Position numbers and translations under genes: made by a program. Under the pieces are notes generated by a model, which was not told the DNA's origin, searched no databases, and was given only the letters and a program-made list of their open reading frames with translations. A DNA stretch of 64,000 nucleotides, from positions 11,514,454-11,578,453 of the forward strand of contig JASSKH010000007.1 of the NCBI GenBank assembly GCA_031763025.1, read 5' to 3'. This document shows, piece by piece, positions 50,670 through 63,199 of the stretch (position 1 is its first letter; each line of letters starts with the position of its first letter). Source of the stretch: Macrocystis pyrifera (lineage: Eukaryota; Sar; Phaeophyceae; Laminariales; Laminariaceae).

Positions 50670-53076
50670 CGTACTCTTTTGTTGCTTGCCTTAGTCGTTC
50701 GACCATCGACCGCGCATCCCTTTCGAGATGGAGCACCGGTCCCACTTCTAATAGAGACACCTCCAACAGCAGTTGGGCGCTCATCATGTTGTTTCCATGT
50801 ATTTACGTACTGCAGCTTTTTCTACTACAAAATAATCTTATCCCCTGTTTCGCCGCCTGTGGCCACCATCTATCTCGTAGGATAGCGATCGTTTCCTCGC
50901 TGATATATAGTAGTGTGTCAAACTCCTCCACGTCACATTCGTCTATTTACCCCATCTCCTCTTCTAACACATCCCGTTCTTTCTTGTACATTCCACATTC
51001 TCCTACTGCGTGAACTCTACTCTCTATTGCTTTGCCACACGCGCACATCTGTGCATCTACTTCCTCCTCCTCCCGGCTACTGGTATACCTATTTCTTCTT
51101 TATGGCAGGTCCAGGTCCCCTACACGAAATCGCAGTTTCAGCGTTTTCGCGAAGTCCATTGGGCCGTGCGAATACGTTGTTCATTTCTATCCATTTGCTT
51201 AACCCCTGATGCACCTCTAAGTGTTTCTCCGATGTCACCTCATTTCTCAGCGCTAGCCTTTCATTTATTTCTATCCTTCCTTCTACTCCGTCTTGTACCT
51301 CCCACACTTCTCTACGGACATCACCCCTTCTTGGTTTCCTCCTATGTACTTCCATGCTTTCTCGACTACGCCATCCTACCTTATTCCAGCTCGCTCTTTC
51401 GTTGCTTGCTCCCACACAGCTCTATCGACTATGGCTGGCAACCTCTTTTTTGGCATGTTCCTTACTTTGTGTTGCGATAGCAGCTTTCTCACGTCTATGT
51501 TTGTTTTGAGTGGATACATCTTCAGTTTTGCTCTCAGTACTGTACTTCGAAGTATTACTCGTCGTACCTGAGCATCGAGCCATCCCACGGTAGGGGTGCA
51601 GCAGAAGGTCCTTAGCGCCTCATACTAGGAGCTCAATATCTCTCGTACTATTTTTTTAGCTGCTGTCATCTGTACTGTTTTCAACTGTTTTACGAACGTC
51701 GTGTTCCTTTCCCATGCTTCTCCTGCAGAACATGCTAGCTTTGGTACTATCACATTCATCAGGATATTTCTCTTGATCCTAGTGTCAAGGTGCGAGTCTG
51801 CTATTAATAGGATCGCATCCATCCTTCTTACCTGTGCTTTGACCTTTCCTATTGCTTTTGCTATGTGCGTATCCTAAGAACAGTATTTTGACATATCTAC
51901 GCCAAGGTAAGTATACTTGTCCAAGATCGGCAATTCATCTTCTCTCCACTTCCAACTGAAACTTACCGGGTTCACCATATCTTCGATACATACAACTACT
52001 GCGCACTTCTTGACGTTCATCTTTACCCCCCACTTCCTAGTGTATTGTATTAACAGTGCCTTCTCTGCTTGTTTCTGCAATCCTTCGGGTGTTTTTGATA
52101 TCCCCACAAAGTCATCCACAAACATCAATCCTGACACCGTATCTCCCCCACCGTGGCTCCTTGCTTGGCTGCTTCGACTGCTACTATCAAGTCGTTAATA
52201 TATACCTTGAATATGTTAGGTGATGACGTATATACCTGTGCAACTCTTTGTAAAATATCAACATACTTCAATGTTTGCCCGTCTCGCATCGCAGCACTTC
52301 TCGCACATTCCGTCATATTTTTCATCATTCTCGACATCTTTCCTCTGATCCCTGTTTCCCACAACATTTTCCACAACCCGCTTCTTCAAGTTGTGTCGTA
52401 GGCCTTCTGTACATCTAGAAAGAAACAGTACGTTCTAAGCCCCGCGTCGTTTCTACCTTGGATCATCCTACCTAATGTGTACACATTGTCTACGCAGCTA
52501 CGGTTTGGTCTAACCCCTGCTTGTCCTTCGCTTTGTTGTCTTCCTTCTCCATCATTGTTCCCATTATACGAAGTATTGTTCAAACTATTTCAAAGTGTTT
52601 CGGCTACTGTGCTTGGTAGCGTCATCCATCCAAAATTTCCCGGGTCAGCCTTATTCCTTTCTGGATAAGTTTATTACTGCTGTTTCTCTCCACCTCCTAA
52701 GCGCGTTCTCGTTTGTCCATGTCCAGTGATACAACATAACCATCATGGTAACCATTTCTTCTCCGTACTTAGTGAATTAATTCATTATTTGGTCTGCCCC
52801 TGCTGCTTTTCTATTCTTAAGTTCAGCGACACACTTCTTTACTTCTTCCCCCTTGTGAACTATCTCTGTAACCCTTCTGAACCACTGTCTTCCCTTTCTG
52901 ATGTATCTACGTTCGCCTCTGCCCACGCGTAGATTTTCTTCTCGAATTCCGCGTCGAGCGTTTCGTTGGCTGTAGGCGTTCCTAGCTTCCGGTAATGCTC
53001 TAATTGTAGTACTTCCTTTTGCCCCGTCGAAATACTACCCATTGTACCGTTATGTGCTCTTGAGCTAGCTATTCCC
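50670..53076 (-). mobile_element. Cn-LINE: 5'-truncated non-LTR retrotransposon (longest copy)
   Basis: In sense order (right to left): a pre-RT segment (LEHYRKLGTPTANETLDAEF, about 53.0-52.87 kb); RT motifs GVRPNRSCVDNVYTLGRMI and FFLDVQKAYDT (about 52.5 kb); VYINDLI (about 52.2 kb); the active-site FVDDFVG (about 52.1 kb); thumb TYLGVDMSK (about 51.9 kb); a C-terminal Cys/His cluster CACGKAIESRVHAVGEC (about 51.0 kb); and the 3' end ..ATGAGTACG-C(n). Several frameshifts and stops make it non-functional, and no endonuclease domain is left. Target duplication: GAACAGGGGCGGGGGGGTG-like at 50630-50649 and GAACAGGGAGGGGGGGGTG-like at 53077-53094, about 18-20 bp and including the G-run. Confidence 0.8.
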
Positions 53077-53092
53077 GAACAGGGAGGGGGGG

Positions 53093-53306
53093 GTGTACTC
53101 CATATCGTGCACGGCCGTAGTCGTATAACCATAGAGACCCTCGCATCCCTACAGTGCCGGGACGGAGCAGATCAGATTTTCTCCGACCAGGCAGACATTT
53201 GCTTGCACCAAGCGCGAAGCGCCGTGAGGTGTTTGGCGAGTTGCACGGAGGGTGAGCTGCATCCTACTAACAACCGCTTGCGGTGCGAACTTGCATATGG
53301 ATGACA
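53093..53306 (-). mobile_element. Cn-SINE, 5'-truncated copy (S12)
   Basis: Inserted in the G-run of the right-hand target duplication of the LINE at 50670-53076. A GACAGGGGGGGG flank lies on its 5' side. Confidence 0.72.
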
Positions 53307-54257
53307 GGGGGGGGAGGGGGTCCGTCCACCCGTGCGTTGTAGCGGAAACGCATGCTACGAGTAGGGGTGCACCTGTTTTCCGGGGCTCCTAACTTAGTCC
53401 CTCCAGATATTATCAGAACTCTCAAAATCATGGTCGACACGCTTTGGCAAGGCTTGCTGCACCCACATGCGAACAATCGTCAAGGATGCACGCAATTATC
53501 TGGGATGTAGTGCCACGACACTGCCACGTTGGCCCCTCATGACAGTGGCATGGCGCTGCCAAGGACTTTCATGGCAATGCCTCCATGGCACATCCGCCTG
53601 TCACAGCACAACCGTGACGGTGCTATGAACACCCACGACAGTTGCCATGTGGCCTTAGTGCAAGAGCCGCCGGAGGAGGCTCAGTACCAACTGGGCTATA
53701 CCCCCTGAAGTGGGTGACTTTTGTTTGAAAGCATCTTGTGGTGTGGCGACACCCGAAGATCGTCAAGAAGAGCCGGGTCAATAGCTCGTTGTCGCATCCA
53801 TCGGTTCAGTTGGGGGGTCGTTTTGTGACGTACCACCAGATGATAGAGAGAGAGAAAGAGAGCAGGGGACGACGAACGATTGATGTTCAGCGGCTGGTGG
53901 CATAACGGGCGTGTACATAAGTACCGCTTGGTCTTCATGTTAGCATCTTAACGGTCTTTGTATTGCCGCCCAGAGTGGGTATTCAATACCGTTGTGTACG
54001 TATTGATGGTAAAAACAGTGATGATGGTGTTCAAATGGATCTTTGGTTCGATCCTGTCATGATATAGTTGTTGAACTCCGGCTGCTTCCCGAGCGCCACG
54101 CGACCTTTCACTACGCCCTCACCCCGACACGCTAGCCCTCGCGATGGCAGCCCTTGGCACCCCCGGCGAAAGAAGGGGCGCCGCGGCCAAACTCGGCGAG
54201 CGGAAAGGGCCGAAATGTGGCGCCCTGGGGTTGGAAAATCATCTCTATTTTGGTTTT

Positions 54258-54330
54258 CGGGTCAGCGGTAGAGCGCTCGACTCTGGAGATCAGAAGCGTG
54301 GGTTCAAATCCCACACTTTTCTGCCTTTTT
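54258..54330 (+). tRNA. tRNA-like pseudogene
   Basis: It has a D-arm-like GTCAGCGGTAGAGCGC, an anticodon region GACTCTGGAGATCAGAAG resembling Trp tRNA with an altered loop, and a perfect T-arm GTGGGTTCAAATCCCAC. The acceptor stem does not pair and the anticodon loop is irregular, so it is probably a decayed tRNA or a tRNA-derived retroposon head rather than an active gene. Confidence 0.38.
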
Positions 54331-54454
54331 TGTTTTTGGGTGGGGTGAGTGTGGGAGTATGGGAGTGTGTGAGTTGATGGATGAGTGGGTGGATTGGTAG
54401 TGGGTGAATGGTATTGGGTCGAAGGGATAACCTACCACTCCACTGAGTCAGCCC

Positions 54455-54530
54455 TGACTTGGTGGTCTAGTAGGTATTCTCTTCTGATCGTGAACACAAA
54501 ATGTTTGTGATTTCGACTCCGTCTCAGCAT
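54455..54530 (+). other. A-box/B-box-like pair (tRNA-derived remnant)
   Basis: TGGTCTAGTAGG fits the A-box consensus and ATTTCGACTCC is 9/11 to the B-box, at tRNA-like spacing. No acceptor stem. Confidence 0.25.
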
Positions 54531-55614
54531 TATCTTCGGGGCGAACCCCTCGCCACGCGCTGCAGGCCAGAATAGGGGCCTTCCCACCAATTAGCGGGTG
54601 AGTGGTTGGATGGTTCGGTGGGTTGGGGGACTAGTGGGTGGGTGGAAGTGGGTGGTCGTATTACGTTTCATTGCAGTTTGTTCAGCCCGCTGGTGTCGCA
54701 GCTATATTTTTATCGTACTGCCTTCCCTCCTCCCCCCCCCCGATACTCCTACAGCAGTAGCGTGGGTGACATGACCATGGCTCTGATCTACAGCAGACTT
54801 GCTTGGTGTCGACCGCTGCGAACCTACACTGCACGGCGCTCCTATAAATAGCAATCGCAAGCGCAAGGGTAGAAAGGCAAGCGTGAAAACGAAGAAGAAG
54901 TGCGACCACGGGCGAAGCAGCACGTGTGACCCCGGGCGAAATAACCAATGTGATATCTGGCCAGCAGAGCCCACATTAGTCAGTGCAGCCGTAAATTGCT
55001 TTTCGTGATGAAACTCCAAGTCAGCAATGGCAACGCGGGCGCGGTGAGTACACCTTAGAGGCGCGGGGCGGAGTGAGACTGCAGTAGTAGATTGTCGCCG
55101 TCCTGCGCTACTGTACTTATACTGCGGACGTTGTGTGTCAGATAGGTGATGTACGGATAAACAGCAGCGGCATTTTTTCTACCGGTCGGTGTGTTTTGTT
55201 GGTGTTGCTGGTGGGCATGCATATGTTTTTTGTGCAACCAACTCACAGTTCGCCTGCCTATGCATCCAAGTAATGACGCGTCCAACGCTCTATGTGGTAC
55301 GAGGTGTGTAGGTCATCTCGCTGCCAGAGGAAGTTGAAAGCTATTAGCAAGAAGGCACAGGTCTATAGCACTGCGTCTGTCTGCGCTTCCTACATACCTA
55401 GTACAAGAAGCACAGACCGAGTAATTTGTGCTGTGTGGGTATATACTCGAATGTGATACAAGTTGTAGGTGTGATCTATTTGGCGCTCTTCTCGTGGACG
55501 AGTTTTTGCCGTATGGAGGATTAGTTGGCCACTCTGTTTTCCGGGAAGCAAACACAACCGGCGACGACAGCAACCAGAGACATAATACAACATAACCTAA
55601 CCCCCTTCCCCCCC

Positions 55615-56180
55615 CCCGTCACAGCTGGTGATCGAGTTAGATCATTTGTGCGAGGTGAAGAACCTTTACTCCGCACAAGGGTAATAATCGTATCGCGTAA
55701 TGTTTATGGTAAGGCACCCAAGAGGCAGTCACAATCAGAGACATAATACAGCATAACCTAACCCCCCTCCCCCCCCCCGCCACAGCTGGTGGTCGAGTTA
55801 GATCATTTGTGCGAGGTGAAGAACCTTTACTCTGCATAAGGGGAATGATCGTATCGCGTATTGTTTATGGTAAGGCACCCAAGAGACAGTTACATAGTAA
55901 TCCCATAGCTGTCTCTGGAAGTGGCTACACCGGAAATTAAATTAACTCATTGAAGCTGTCATCCATATGCAAGTCCGCCTCACAAGCGGTTCTTAGCACG
56001 ATGCAGCTCACCCTGCATGCGACTCGCCGGACACCTCACGGCGCTTCGCGCTTGGTGCAAGCAATGTCTGTCTGGTCGGTGAAAACCCGACATGCTCCAT
56101 CCCATTGTAGGTATGAGAGGATCTATGGTCATACGACTACGGCCATGCATGAGATCGAGTACATCTCTCCTATCGAGTAC
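55615..56180 (+). mobile_element. Cn-SINE copy with tandemly duplicated 5' part (S13)
   Basis: A block of about 170 bp (AGAGACATAATACARCATAA .. C-run .. GTGCGAGGTGAAGAACC ..) occurs twice in tandem (about 55563-55732 and 55733-55905). The second runs on into the rest of the SINE, ending at 56180 in a C-tract. Confidence 0.68.
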
Positions 56181-56551
56181 CCCCCCCGCCGTCACTACCC
56201 TCTAAATCTGGATAGGTTGTCGCCGAGTGGCAATAACGCTGTAAAACAAGCCATCAGACACTAGACATGCAATGAACAGACTGCCCCTCCCCGCACAAAT
56301 GCCACATAGACCAGGCACAGACGCCATGCAAACAACAGATCAATAGCCAAAAAAACACAGTAACTTTCCTGTAGTATTATGCCTCGATGTCCTGGATCAT
56401 TCGATGTAAGTACTGGATTTTTGGATGAGGCCTCCTGTGTCGACCCGCGGTCTCGCCCATACTTCGTTGCGTCGTTGGATAGTATGTTGTGCTCTTAATG
56501 GACCTCTGGTCGGATACGTAGTTGTCGCACCCAAACTTCCTTGCCCTTGCC

Positions 56552-59500
56552 TCAACCCTTTCTCACACACGCTGCGAAATCGTTTTCAAGCTCGGGAGAC
56601 AGAGGAAGCCGGCTAGTGTCCGCGAAGCTCTGCCCGCGTTTTTTCTTACCATCCCGGACCTGCCCACTAGAAGTGGCCTCGATGTAGTATTTTGTTGTTG
56701 ACTCTATCTTCCAACCACCAATCTCCATGATCTCGTCCACCTTCGTCCTGGCCAGGGGTCTGGTGCGGGAGCCTCCCACTCGAAAGGAGTGCATATTGGA
56801 GTGGTTCGGCAGGCCTGCCTCCCGCGAATGGCCTTGCAGGGAGTCGGTCATTCGGGCTGCTGGGAGGGGCTGAGAACCCCGGCCACCCTCCGTGGTTACG
56901 GGGAAAATATTCCCGGCGGTTACATCCCACCCAATCCGCTGCGCGGCGGGAATGTACGCCGTAGCCGCCCGGCACGTGCAAATCTACGGGCAGTCCCTGT
57001 TTGCCAACACTACAACCGCCTCGCTAGAGACCTGAAGATCCTTACCAAACTGAAAATCAAAGATCAAGCCCCCAGACTCAGTGAGCCTCAGAATTTGCGA
57101 GCCCAGAGTAAACGAGAGGTCGTAAGCCCTACGCATCGAATGGTGCCGCCTGATTGACCGGGACCCTGACCTGAGTTTTGTTCCCGGGACACAAAGTTGA
57201 GGTACGAATCTACTAATGGACTCGCGCCAGGGTTGCCTACCCGGCGGACGGGGTCTCATTCTTCTCATTTTCCATGTTCTTTCATGGCCATTTTCATCCT
57301 AGAGACAACCCCTTTCCGGATTGATTGCCGCGTGCCGTCTTGCGCATGAAGACCCCACCAGACACGCGTCGTTGCCTGCACGGTCTACGCCTGGGCAAGA
57401 CGTTGCATCCACCACTTTGGCGCCTGTTTCCTGAGTGTCAAGGTAACACGGGAAGTCGAAGACATCGTCCGCCGTGGCTATCGTCCAATCACGGGATCCT
57501 GCTGAAATGACGTGGGCGAACGCGTCAAGCTCGTCGGCTACCCTACTTTCCCGTATTTGCCCGGGGCACCCTTCCATCGCCGCCAACACGTGGTGTCGCC
57601 GTGCCTGCAGCTTCTGGACATCCACGATGACCGGCGGCCGCTGTGGGTACCGCAGGGCCGGCAGAACCCGAACCGGCTGAACGTCGCATTTCCAACAGAA
57701 ATTAAACTGCGCAAGGTTTTCTTCTTGGCACGCGGAACAAAGCGCAAACCGTACCAAGTCCCGGGTCGTGAGGAACCCTCCGCGGGCTTTAGCGCCCTGA
57801 GGGGGTCTCCCGCTGGCATCGTTCTGTGCACAGTCAATACAAAGAATGTACCATGATGCCCATTGAGCGCTCGGAAGTGTGTGAGCACGTCATCTTGCGA
57901 TGGTTACCGACAGAGGGTGGTCGTTATCGCCAGAGGGTGGTCGTTATCGCGTGCGTATCATCATAAGTATCTTGCCGAAATCAGGTAAATACTATTCCCC
58001 AACTGCGGAAATCCACCTCGTACGCTATCATCCCCCAGCGAGGGTACCACCAATGTTTTAGGCCAGCATCAGCACTGGGCCACTGAAAGCACCCGTCCGC
58101 GGCCACAGGGGCCACCTTGATAGACCTTACCGTGGCGAGCTGCAACAAAAGGAACCAATACGCCTTCACATCTGGCAAGAGGGCAACCATATGAGCCTTA
58201 CATTCCGCCATGTTGTGGACAATGTGTCCTGTCATGATAGGGGGTGGAAAACATAACCCAAAGGCCGGGACTCTAGTACCCGGCACGATCGAAATATCCT
58301 GCGCAAACACGTATGTCCCTACGGAATCTGCACAGTCGTACTGGGAGAAAAGGGGCAATGCCTCACCGCGCGAAGGGGATCGGAACACCGACACCGTACA
58401 TGCCATGATGTCTACGTAAAATGGGCCTATCTCTGTCCATGTCACCTTGAACGCTGCGGGCGCTATGCGAATAATGGCTTCTCGTGACGGCCACAAGATC
58501 TCATCCTCGAGTCAGTTCTCCGCCGTCGGCATCTTTTTCAATGATAACATGAAGTCGTGTTTTTCCTGCGGCTCGGACGGCTACACCAGCAGCACGCAGT
58601 TCTTAGCACGCCCACGATTAAACGCACCCACTACCGAGTGGTTGTCCACGTCGATGAGCTTTGCGCTCGCCTCAACACGTCCGGGTGGTGGTGTAACTAC
58701 CGTAGGAGGTAGTAGAGGCCGTACATCTCCTTCTGGTAAATATTCTTCGCCAACCAGTTTGGTGGGAACACCTCCCCCGCGGGGAAGGTCCCCGCGGCCG
58801 TTTTGACCACCCCCCCCCCCCCCCATGCGGCGGGAGACGCATCCGACGATCCTTTCGTCAAGGCAGACGAGAAATGCCGCGCCCGATGCCACGGTCCCTC
58901 TTGCGAGGTGGCCATAATGCCCAACCACTGCTTGAACTCACCTGACAGATCAGCTCGTGAGTCTTGCGTAAGGTCGACGGTGCACCGACCTGAGTTCTCG
59001 AGGTCCTCGATCACTGCAAACATCGCGTGCGTCCACAGCGATGCCGACCGAATAGCCACCGTCATGCTCATGCACTTGTCCGCGATCCGCTGGAGCGTAC
59101 GTAAATATAGCTGTCTCCCGTCCACGGCTGCTGGCAGCAGCAGCTGCAACTTATCCAGCTTCTCCTGCGTCACTCGGAACGTAGCAGCGTCCGAGTCACA
59201 TACCATACCGAGGTATCGCTGCTGCCTAATCGGCCGGAAGTCTTCTTTGACGACAGGAATTGACTGCACAGCAACAACGCCAGCATAGCTACGTGTGTCG
59301 CCTCTCCCGCCGCCAGCCATTGCCCACGCGCCGCTCACACGTGGGAGGCCCGGAAGTTGCTGAGCCACGAGTTATCGACGTATGCCAACGCCTGAATTCT
59401 TTTGGAACGAAAATAGGCTGCCTTCGCCTCACTGAGAGTATGGTAGCACCATGGACTCAAACTGAAACCGAAAGGAAAAACTCTCGAACAGAAATCGATG

Positions 59501-60250
59501 CTGCTGTACGATAAACCAAAGAATGGCCAGGATGATGAGCGCAGGAGAACATGATAAAAGGCGAAGGAGTCATCTAGCGAGGTCATGAAACACCCCTGCG
59601 AGGCGACGCTAGTCACTGGCACCACCGTATCCATCAAAAACGGGATCCTCTTGCACCGCTTGTTCAACGGTCTCGCGGCGTAAATTAGACGCGGTTTTGT
59701 CTCTTCGAACGACAGTGTCATGGCTAAGCGGGGCCATGGCGGCCCCCCAGGGCCTCGGACGTCAGTCCACTTCGCGCCAAAGTTAGACGCCGTTGTGTCT
59801 CTTCGAACGACAGCGCCATGACTAAGCGGAGTCGTGGCAAACCCCCGGGGTCTCGGACGTCAGCCCACTTCGCGACACACCCACGATTGACGAGGGCCTG
59901 CACCTCGGCGTCTACCAAACTAGCGAAGGCTGGCGGAATTACGGTTTTTGAACACGCTCCAGGCAACCGGCCCACGACAGTCGATTGACGGGCCCCTGTA
60001 TTCCCTGAGGAGAAGGTCGTGGAGGCCCACCCCTTCGCGTATGTACGACACCCGCGTGCCCCGAAGCGGATGGTCCTGCAGGATGAAGTCGTGCCAAAGT
60101 CCACATGTCGGCGGACAAGGCCCCCGCATCCCACACCGGGGCATCCCACGGTATACATCGCAACGGGCGCTGCATGGGATCACGAACGACGTCCGCCACA
60201 GACGGCCACAGCCTGGGAACGGCGGGCAGAGCCCCCGAGCGCACCTACTC
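56552..60250 (-). mobile_element. DIRS-like tyrosine-recombinase retroelement, broken fossil
   Basis: Parts in sense order (right to left) are: an unclear gag/linker region to about 59.9 kb; reverse transcriptase about 59.7-59.3 kb (KPRLIYAARPLNK and a YVDNSW active-site-like motif); an RT connection/RNase H region about 59.3-58.7 kb (RYLGMVCD, SDASPAAWGG); a conserved linker about 58.5-58.0 kb; a Cys-x2-Cys zinc-ribbon-like segment about 57.7 kb; and a tyrosine-recombinase C-terminus at about 56.85-56.55 kb with HSFRVGG..GGW..TxxYY. RT plus RNase H plus tyrosine recombinase and no integrase is the DIRS architecture. It is broken in at least half a dozen places. Terminal repeats were not delimited. 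Age is moderate, since motifs are still easily read. Confidence 0.72.
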
Positions 60251-60699
60251 ACGTTCGACGGCGCCTAGAGGCGGCGCGGGGAAAAGAATGGGCCGCACGT
60301 GGGCGTGGCGTCTATCATGGCGCTGGAGCTAAACGTCGGAGACTACCTTTAGCGCCACGCGGCAAAAGAGTGTACGGATGTATACGTATATGTATTTAAA
60401 TAACTTTTGTTTCCTTGGCATGCTGCTCTCCGGCGGCCGAGAGTTTTTTCTCGCACTTTTGGCTGAGGGGCAATCAAGAGGGCCGTAGGTACATTACGGC
60501 GCATGTCTGGATCCCGCCCGAGCTCCGTGGCGGTACTCGGGGAATTTAACGTCGCCGAGCTGGCTCTATTTGAAAAGAGATTGCTTTCCGCCTCGCCGAG
60601 CCGAGTAGGTACCATGGAAAACCCCATATTTGTTTTTGCTTTTTTTCATAAGTAAATAACCTGCTACCCTTGAACACTTTTTAAGCCCCCTCTGCTCTA

Positions 60700-61640
60700 C
60701 ATATGTTTTCAATCTCAGCAGAAGAAGTAGCAGTAGCAGCAGCAGACATACAGCAGCAACAGCAGTAATCATCTGTCGGCCGTCGTATCTGTTGCACCAA
60801 GCCCTTTGACGGGTGGTGCACACCTAACACCGAGCACGTTCGTGACCGCAAAACTACCTGCTTCGGTCCGTCTACCTGGGAGAATTTGATGCCAGGTATT
60901 GATGCATACCTAGCTAGCTGTCCAGCAGCAGCAGCAGCAGCAGCAACAACAACAACAACAACAACAACATACAGCCGCAACTGTACACATCTGTCGGCCG
61001 TCGTAACTGTTGCACCAAGCCATTTGATGGGTAGTGTACACCTAACACCGAGCACGTTCGTGACCACAAAACTGCCTCCCTCGGTCCGTCTACCTGGGAA
61101 AATTGATAGGTACACTTGGTGTCATACCTAGCTAGTTATCCAGTCGCACGCTACATAATCGTAACGGGCAAGAGCCACAGAGCCACGCACCTCCCGTCTC
61201 ACTGTACTGCCCCGGTGTGGCACCGGGCACACAGCCCACACTGCCCGACTGCCTGGCTGACATTCCATTTGTACTAAAATTCCAGGGCACGTATGATACG
61301 ACGAGCTGTGTGAACTTTCAACGACGAAGAATTTTCTCCGCTGAATTTTCTCTGCGTTGAAAATCTCAAACCATTGCGAAATTGCCCGCTTTTATCTGTC
61401 CAGTTTGGTTTTCTTATCAACCTCAGCAGCAGCAGATACAGCAGCAGCAGTAAACGTCTGTCGAGCGTCATGTATGTTTCACCTAGGCCTTTGACGTACA
61501 CCACACACTTCACACCGAGCACGCACGTGACCACTAAACTGGCTCTCTCGGTCCGTTTACCTGGGGGAAATTGGTACCAGGTATGTACTGTATATGTAGG
61601 TATATCATACATAGCGAGTTGCCCAGTCGCACGCTCTCAG
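60700..61640. repeat. Three diverged copies of a CAG-tract-bearing block
   Basis: Blocks at about 60720-60913, 60920-61140 and 61425-61640 each run from a CAG/CAA tract through CTGTCGRxCGTC, ACACCGAGCACG and GGTCCGTxTACCTGGG. The antisense peptide around VLGV(R/K)C is conserved between copies, though not in one continuous frame. Confidence 0.72.
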
Positions 61641-61734
61641 CAGCAGGTAATCGCACCGGGAAAGAGCCACAGAGCCAGGCCCATTATGCCGCCTGTCCCC
61701 ATCTACCCCCCGCTGTCTCTGTGTGCATCTGGCA

Positions 61735-61853
61735 TAGTAGTTGTAGTAGTATAGTAGTAGTATAGTAGTAGCAGTAGTATCAGCATTAGTAGCATTATTA
61801 GTAGGGGGGGGAGTAGTAGTAGTCGTATTAATAATATTAGTAGCAGTAGTAGC

Positions 61854-61894
<41 letters not shown>

Positions 61895-61975
61895 CAGTAG
61901 TAGTAGCAGTAGTTGTATTTAATAGTAGTAATCTTTAACAGTAGTATTAGTAGTAGTATTGGTAATAGGTAGTAG
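61735..61975. repeat. TAG/AGT microsatellite
   Basis: (TAG)n with interruptions. Confidence 0.9.
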
Positions 61976-62429
61976 TGCTGCCGTTGCCACGAGTCTGCTG
62001 TTGGAACCGTAAGTACATTTTACTGCTTTCGACAGTCATTAATTTGAACGTAGAGAAAACGTTTCATGACAAGTGCAGATATTTTTTCATGATGCCCTCA
62101 ATCGTATGTAGACCTGTTGCTGCCTATTGATGTTAGTAGTGTAGAGTTCTACTGCTGTTGCCACGAGTCTGCTGTTGTCGTGAGTACTTATTTGACAGTC
62201 CTTAGAAATTTTCCATGACTAATAGATGCAGACGACTATTTCATCGTGCCCCAACCGTACGTACACCTGTACGTGAAATAAAAAAAGAGAAGCTGCTTCC
62301 TATTAATAGTGATGCTTGTTTTTTTGGCCTTTCTGTACCATTGACGCCGTTTTTGACACGCAGGTATACAGTAGATTCTTAAGTAGTAAATATAGTATAT
62401 AATAGTTGAAGTTGTAGTTTGAATGGTAA

Positions 62430-63195
62430 TAGTAGCCCGTGGTACCGAGTGCATGCTGCTTCCATTAATGCCTGTCCAATAGCAGTAGTAGTACCTGTAC
62501 TATAAGTAGTAGCAATAGTCGTAGTCGTTGTGGTGTCCGCTATTGCTGTTGTTGCCGTCTGCATGCCGCCTGTACCTGGTTGATAGCAGTAGTAAATGCC
62601 CTCAACCGTATATATTACGTAGCCTGTACATTTACAAAATCTTAATAGTCGTCGTGGTAGTATACCGGTAGTATTTTGTAGCGTGCATGCTGCTACCTTT
62701 ACTACAGTACATCTATCTGCGTAGTAGTGGTAGTGGTGTACATTAAGAGTAACGGTATAGTAGTCATGCTCCAACCCATGGTACCGCATGCTTGCTACGT
62801 TGCCGTCGTATGAAAGTCGGTGCTATAGCAGCAGTAGTAGTAGGTAGTAATGTAGTATTATTTATGCTGCTTCTACCTGCACTGCATCTACGTATTACTG
62901 GCAGTGGTGTATAGTATATCAGCATATTAATAGTAGTAATGCCCCCACCCATGGTACCACGTAGTTCTTTGACCTCTCTGTTTACCATGAGATTGTCTGT
63001 ATTGTATGAGCGATTGGGCATGTTCCAGCAAGTAGCACGTAGTAGTAGCATAGGTTGTAGTCGTAGTAGTGTACCAAGTAGTATTTTGTCGAGTGCATGC
63101 TGCTTCTACCTGCACCACATCTGCGTGGTAGTGGTAGTGGTGTATAGTAACAGAATAGTAGTCAACCCATGGTACTGCGTGCATGTAGCAGTGTA
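62430..63195. repeat. Degenerate tandem block repeat
   Basis: GTGCATGCTGCTTCTACCTG..AGTGGTAGTGGTGTA..CCCATGGTACC occurs about four times at 130-240 bp spacing. Confidence 0.65.
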
Positions 63196-63199
63196 GTAT

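Larger units (their letters stand above)
53310..55560. other. No protein gene recognised
   Basis: Holds tRNA-like remnants (54258, 54455), a GTGGCA-rich short-repeat stretch (53510-53650) and a 24-bp repeat at about 54900-54960. Confidence 0.45.

Noticed and set aside
54258-54330. Functional Trp tRNA
   Set aside because: The acceptor stem does not pair and the anticodon loop is altered.
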